Under the pieces are notes generated by a model. That model did not search any database. It worked only from the letters and a program-made list of their open reading frames with translations, and was not told the origin of the DNA. This document shows, piece after piece, positions 7,086-7,823 of a DNA stretch of 7,823 nucleotides (position 1 is the stretch's first letter; each line of letters opens with the position of its first letter). The position numbers were made by a program, and so were the translations under genes. The DNA comes from Pseudomonadota bacterium (lineage in GTDB: Bacteria > Desulfobacterota > DSM-4660 > Desulfatiglandales > B25-G16), in NCBI GenBank assembly GCA_030633645.1, contig DAOVRY010000023.1, forward strand, positions 1 through 7,823, in the 5' to 3' direction.

Positions 7086-7412
7086 GTTATTCAGTCACCT
7101 GCCACAAGACATAAGGGAAAGAAGGAAATCATATTTAACCTTTAATATGTATCATATTTCTGGATATTAGCAACTAAAAATTGTTTATCAGTCTCAACTT
7201 GGGGGATTTGAGAGCGTGGGGTTTAGGTTTATTGATCTGCCCCAATGAGTTGGCAGCACAGATTGAACAAGCACGAGGGTAGGGGAGATAGGTGGTGCAA
7301 ACCTGGCTGTGAGTGGTAAAAGGACACACACAGGAAGGGACGTGGGGGTGCTGAAATTGCCGTTGAGGCGTATTCTTATTTTTAGGAAAAAGATCCAAAT
7401 GAGGTGTGCGAG
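7086..7412. other. 327-nt gap without a credible gene
   Basis: The part at 7200-7370 is strongly G-rich on the plus strand (several runs of three to five G), and the part at 7130-7200 is AT-rich. A minus-strand frame spans 7174-7398, but it would start at TTG without a ribosome binding site and is made largely of Pro, Cys, His and Ser with no recognisable motif, so I do not call it. Hairpins seen are TCTCAA-N10-TTGAGA (7192-7213) and CTGCC-N10-GGCAG (7237-7256). No known RNA family could be recognised. It separates the cooT-like pair from xerC and probably holds the end of one transcript and the promoter of the next. Confidence 0.5.
7151..7178 (-). promoter_or_regulatory. Possible sigma-70-type promoter for xerC-hslVU
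   Basis: On the minus strand TATGAT (7156 to 7151) matches the -10 consensus at five of six bases. TTTAGT lies 16 nt upstream as a poor -35. It is about 65 nt before the xerC start in an AT-rich stretch. A second TATGAT lies at 7133-7128. The call rests mostly on the -10 match and position. Confidence 0.3.
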
Positions 7413-7664
7413 CTAATGAAGCTCTTTTATCGCCTGTCTAAAGAGTTCGTTAATGGACAGGGTAAGCTCAGATGCCTCTTCAAGCAGGTGTTGGACTTCT
7501 ACTAAATTCTCACTACCTGCCTTTTTTGACCATTCACGGTAGGTGTTGACGTGATCATCATTATGCTTAATCCAAAATTCCAATAGCTTGCCCAGTTTTT
7601 CCCTTTCTGATAAGCTGCTCTGGCCCTCAATGCGTGTATCTTCGTGGTGATGGTGGTGATTCAC
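7413..7664 (-). CDS. Small His-rich protein, probable metal (nickel) handling
   Basis: This is an 83-residue cytosolic protein with no signal peptide or membrane segment. It starts at GTG, with GGGGG seven bases upstream acting as ribosome binding site. It begins MNHHHHHEDT, a run of five histidines. A mostly helical, charged body follows: EREKLGKLLEFWIKHNDDHV (20-39), TYREWSKKAG (41-50) and an amphipathic helix VQHLLEEASELTLSINEL (57-74). The pattern LLxxWIxHNxxHxxxYxxW resembles small His-rich proteins of unknown function that I recall near CooT-like genes; no firm family name can be given. It lies 32 nt downstream of a CooT-family gene, so it probably shares its transcript and may bind or deliver nickel. 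Metal binding is inferred from the histidines and the neighbour only. Confidence 0.8.
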   Translation of the reverse strand: MNHHHHHEDTRIEGQSSLSEREKLGKLLEFWIKHNDDHVNTYREWSKKAGSENLVEVQHLLEEASELTLSINELFRQAIKELH

Positions 7665-7675
7665 TAAAAACCCCC

Positions 7676-7694
7676 GCTTGGAACAGTTTCAAGC
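7676..7694 (-). other. Hairpin between the cooT-like gene and the His-rich gene
   Basis: On the minus strand GCTTGAAACTGTTCCAAGC can form an 8-bp stem (one G-T type pair) with loop CTG. It is followed at once by GGGGGTTTTTA and the GTG start of the His-rich gene. The G run is the likely ribosome binding site. The hairpin may be a weak terminator, an RNA processing site, or a structure tuning translation of the second gene. Confidence 0.35.
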
Positions 7695-7696
7695 CT

Positions 7697-7823
7697 CTAT
7701 TCTTCTTCCAACAAAATCCTGTGATCGACAAGGTTCATTTCCTTGATCCTTGCTTTGATTGTGCGCTGTCCGCCAAAAATGTCCTGGAGATATATCCCGT
7801 TTCCCTCAGGCCTCAGGATATCG
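7697..7823 (-). CDS. CooT-family nickel-binding protein, C-terminal part
   Basis: This is the last 41 residues of a gene that begins beyond base 7823. The visible part includes RPEGNGIYLQDIFGGQRT and IKARIKEMNLVDHRILLEEE before a TAG stop. The pattern PEGxxIxLxxIFGxQKxIxxRIKExxLxxHRIxLE is what I recall for the small (about 65 residues) CooT family. CooT of Rhodospirillum rubrum binds nickel and takes part in maturation of CO dehydrogenase; its metal-binding Cys2 would be in the missing N-terminus. Relatives also occur in anaerobes outside CODH operons. The next gene, 32 nt downstream, encodes a protein with a histidine run, which fits nickel handling. Because the N-terminus is absent, the key cysteine cannot be checked, so no gene symbol is assigned. 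Confidence 0.75.
   Translation of the reverse strand, partial: DILRPEGNGIYLQDIFGGQRTIKARIKEMNLVDHRILLEEE

Noticed and set aside
7251..7267. Sigma-54-like promoter TGGCAG...TTGA
   Set aside because: The GG to GC spacing and the -12 element do not match the consensus.
7174..7398. A 74-codon minus-strand frame with several cysteines
   Set aside because: It would start at TTG without a ribosome binding site, has a low-complexity Pro/Ser/Cys/His make-up, and shows no motif.
1..7823. CRISPR array, tRNA, rRNA or insertion sequence
   Set aside because: No spaced repeat array, cloverleaf, rRNA-like block or transposase was seen; almost all DNA is taken up by the genes listed.

Overview
The window is a stretch of a bacterial chromosome with moderate G+C content. 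Every recognisable gene lies on the minus strand, so transcription runs from high to low coordinates. The gene order, read in that direction, is: a cooT-like gene (only its 3' end is present), a small His-rich gene, a 327-nt gap, xerC, hslV, hslU, argB, argD, a decayed argF trace, argG and argH (only its 5' part is present). As I recall them, Geobacter and related Deltaproteobacteria (Desulfobacterota) carry xerC-hslV-hslU next to argB-argD-argF-argG-argH. That order and the CooT-like nickel protein point to an anaerobic member of that group. This is an inference from synteny and protein style, not a database match.

Region 7413-7823 holds the end of a CooT-family nickel-binding protein and, just downstream, an 83-residue protein that begins with five consecutive histidines. 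Together they suggest a small metal-handling (nickel) unit. Region 7086-7412 has no credible gene. It has a G-rich plus strand, a few hairpins and an AT-rich stretch that may be the xerC promoter.

Region 4103-7085 encodes XerC (chromosome dimer resolution recombinase), HslV (protease subunit of the HslUV/ClpQY machine) and HslU (its AAA+ unfoldase). HslV starts at TTG behind a strong ribosome binding site. That start gives it 17 residues ahead of the predicted catalytic threonine.

Region 1-3949 is an arginine biosynthesis cluster: ArgB (N-acetylglutamate kinase), ArgD (acetylornithine aminotransferase), ArgG (argininosuccinate synthase) and ArgH (argininosuccinate lyase). The ornithine carbamoyltransferase gene argF, expected between argD and argG, is absent. 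In its place is a 148-nt gap that starts, at the argD stop codon, with an open stretch of about 29 codons resembling an OTCase N-terminus and ending in a stop codon. The argF start codon position reads ATA. This is the most notable observation: the cluster encodes the steps on both sides of ornithine carbamoylation but not that step, so an intact OTCase must be elsewhere, or the pathway is altered or broken, or the assembly is wrong here.

Short degenerate intergenic repeats (core CTAAAGTG or CTAAAG) sit in both gaps flanking argB. No tRNA, rRNA, CRISPR array or insertion sequence was seen.
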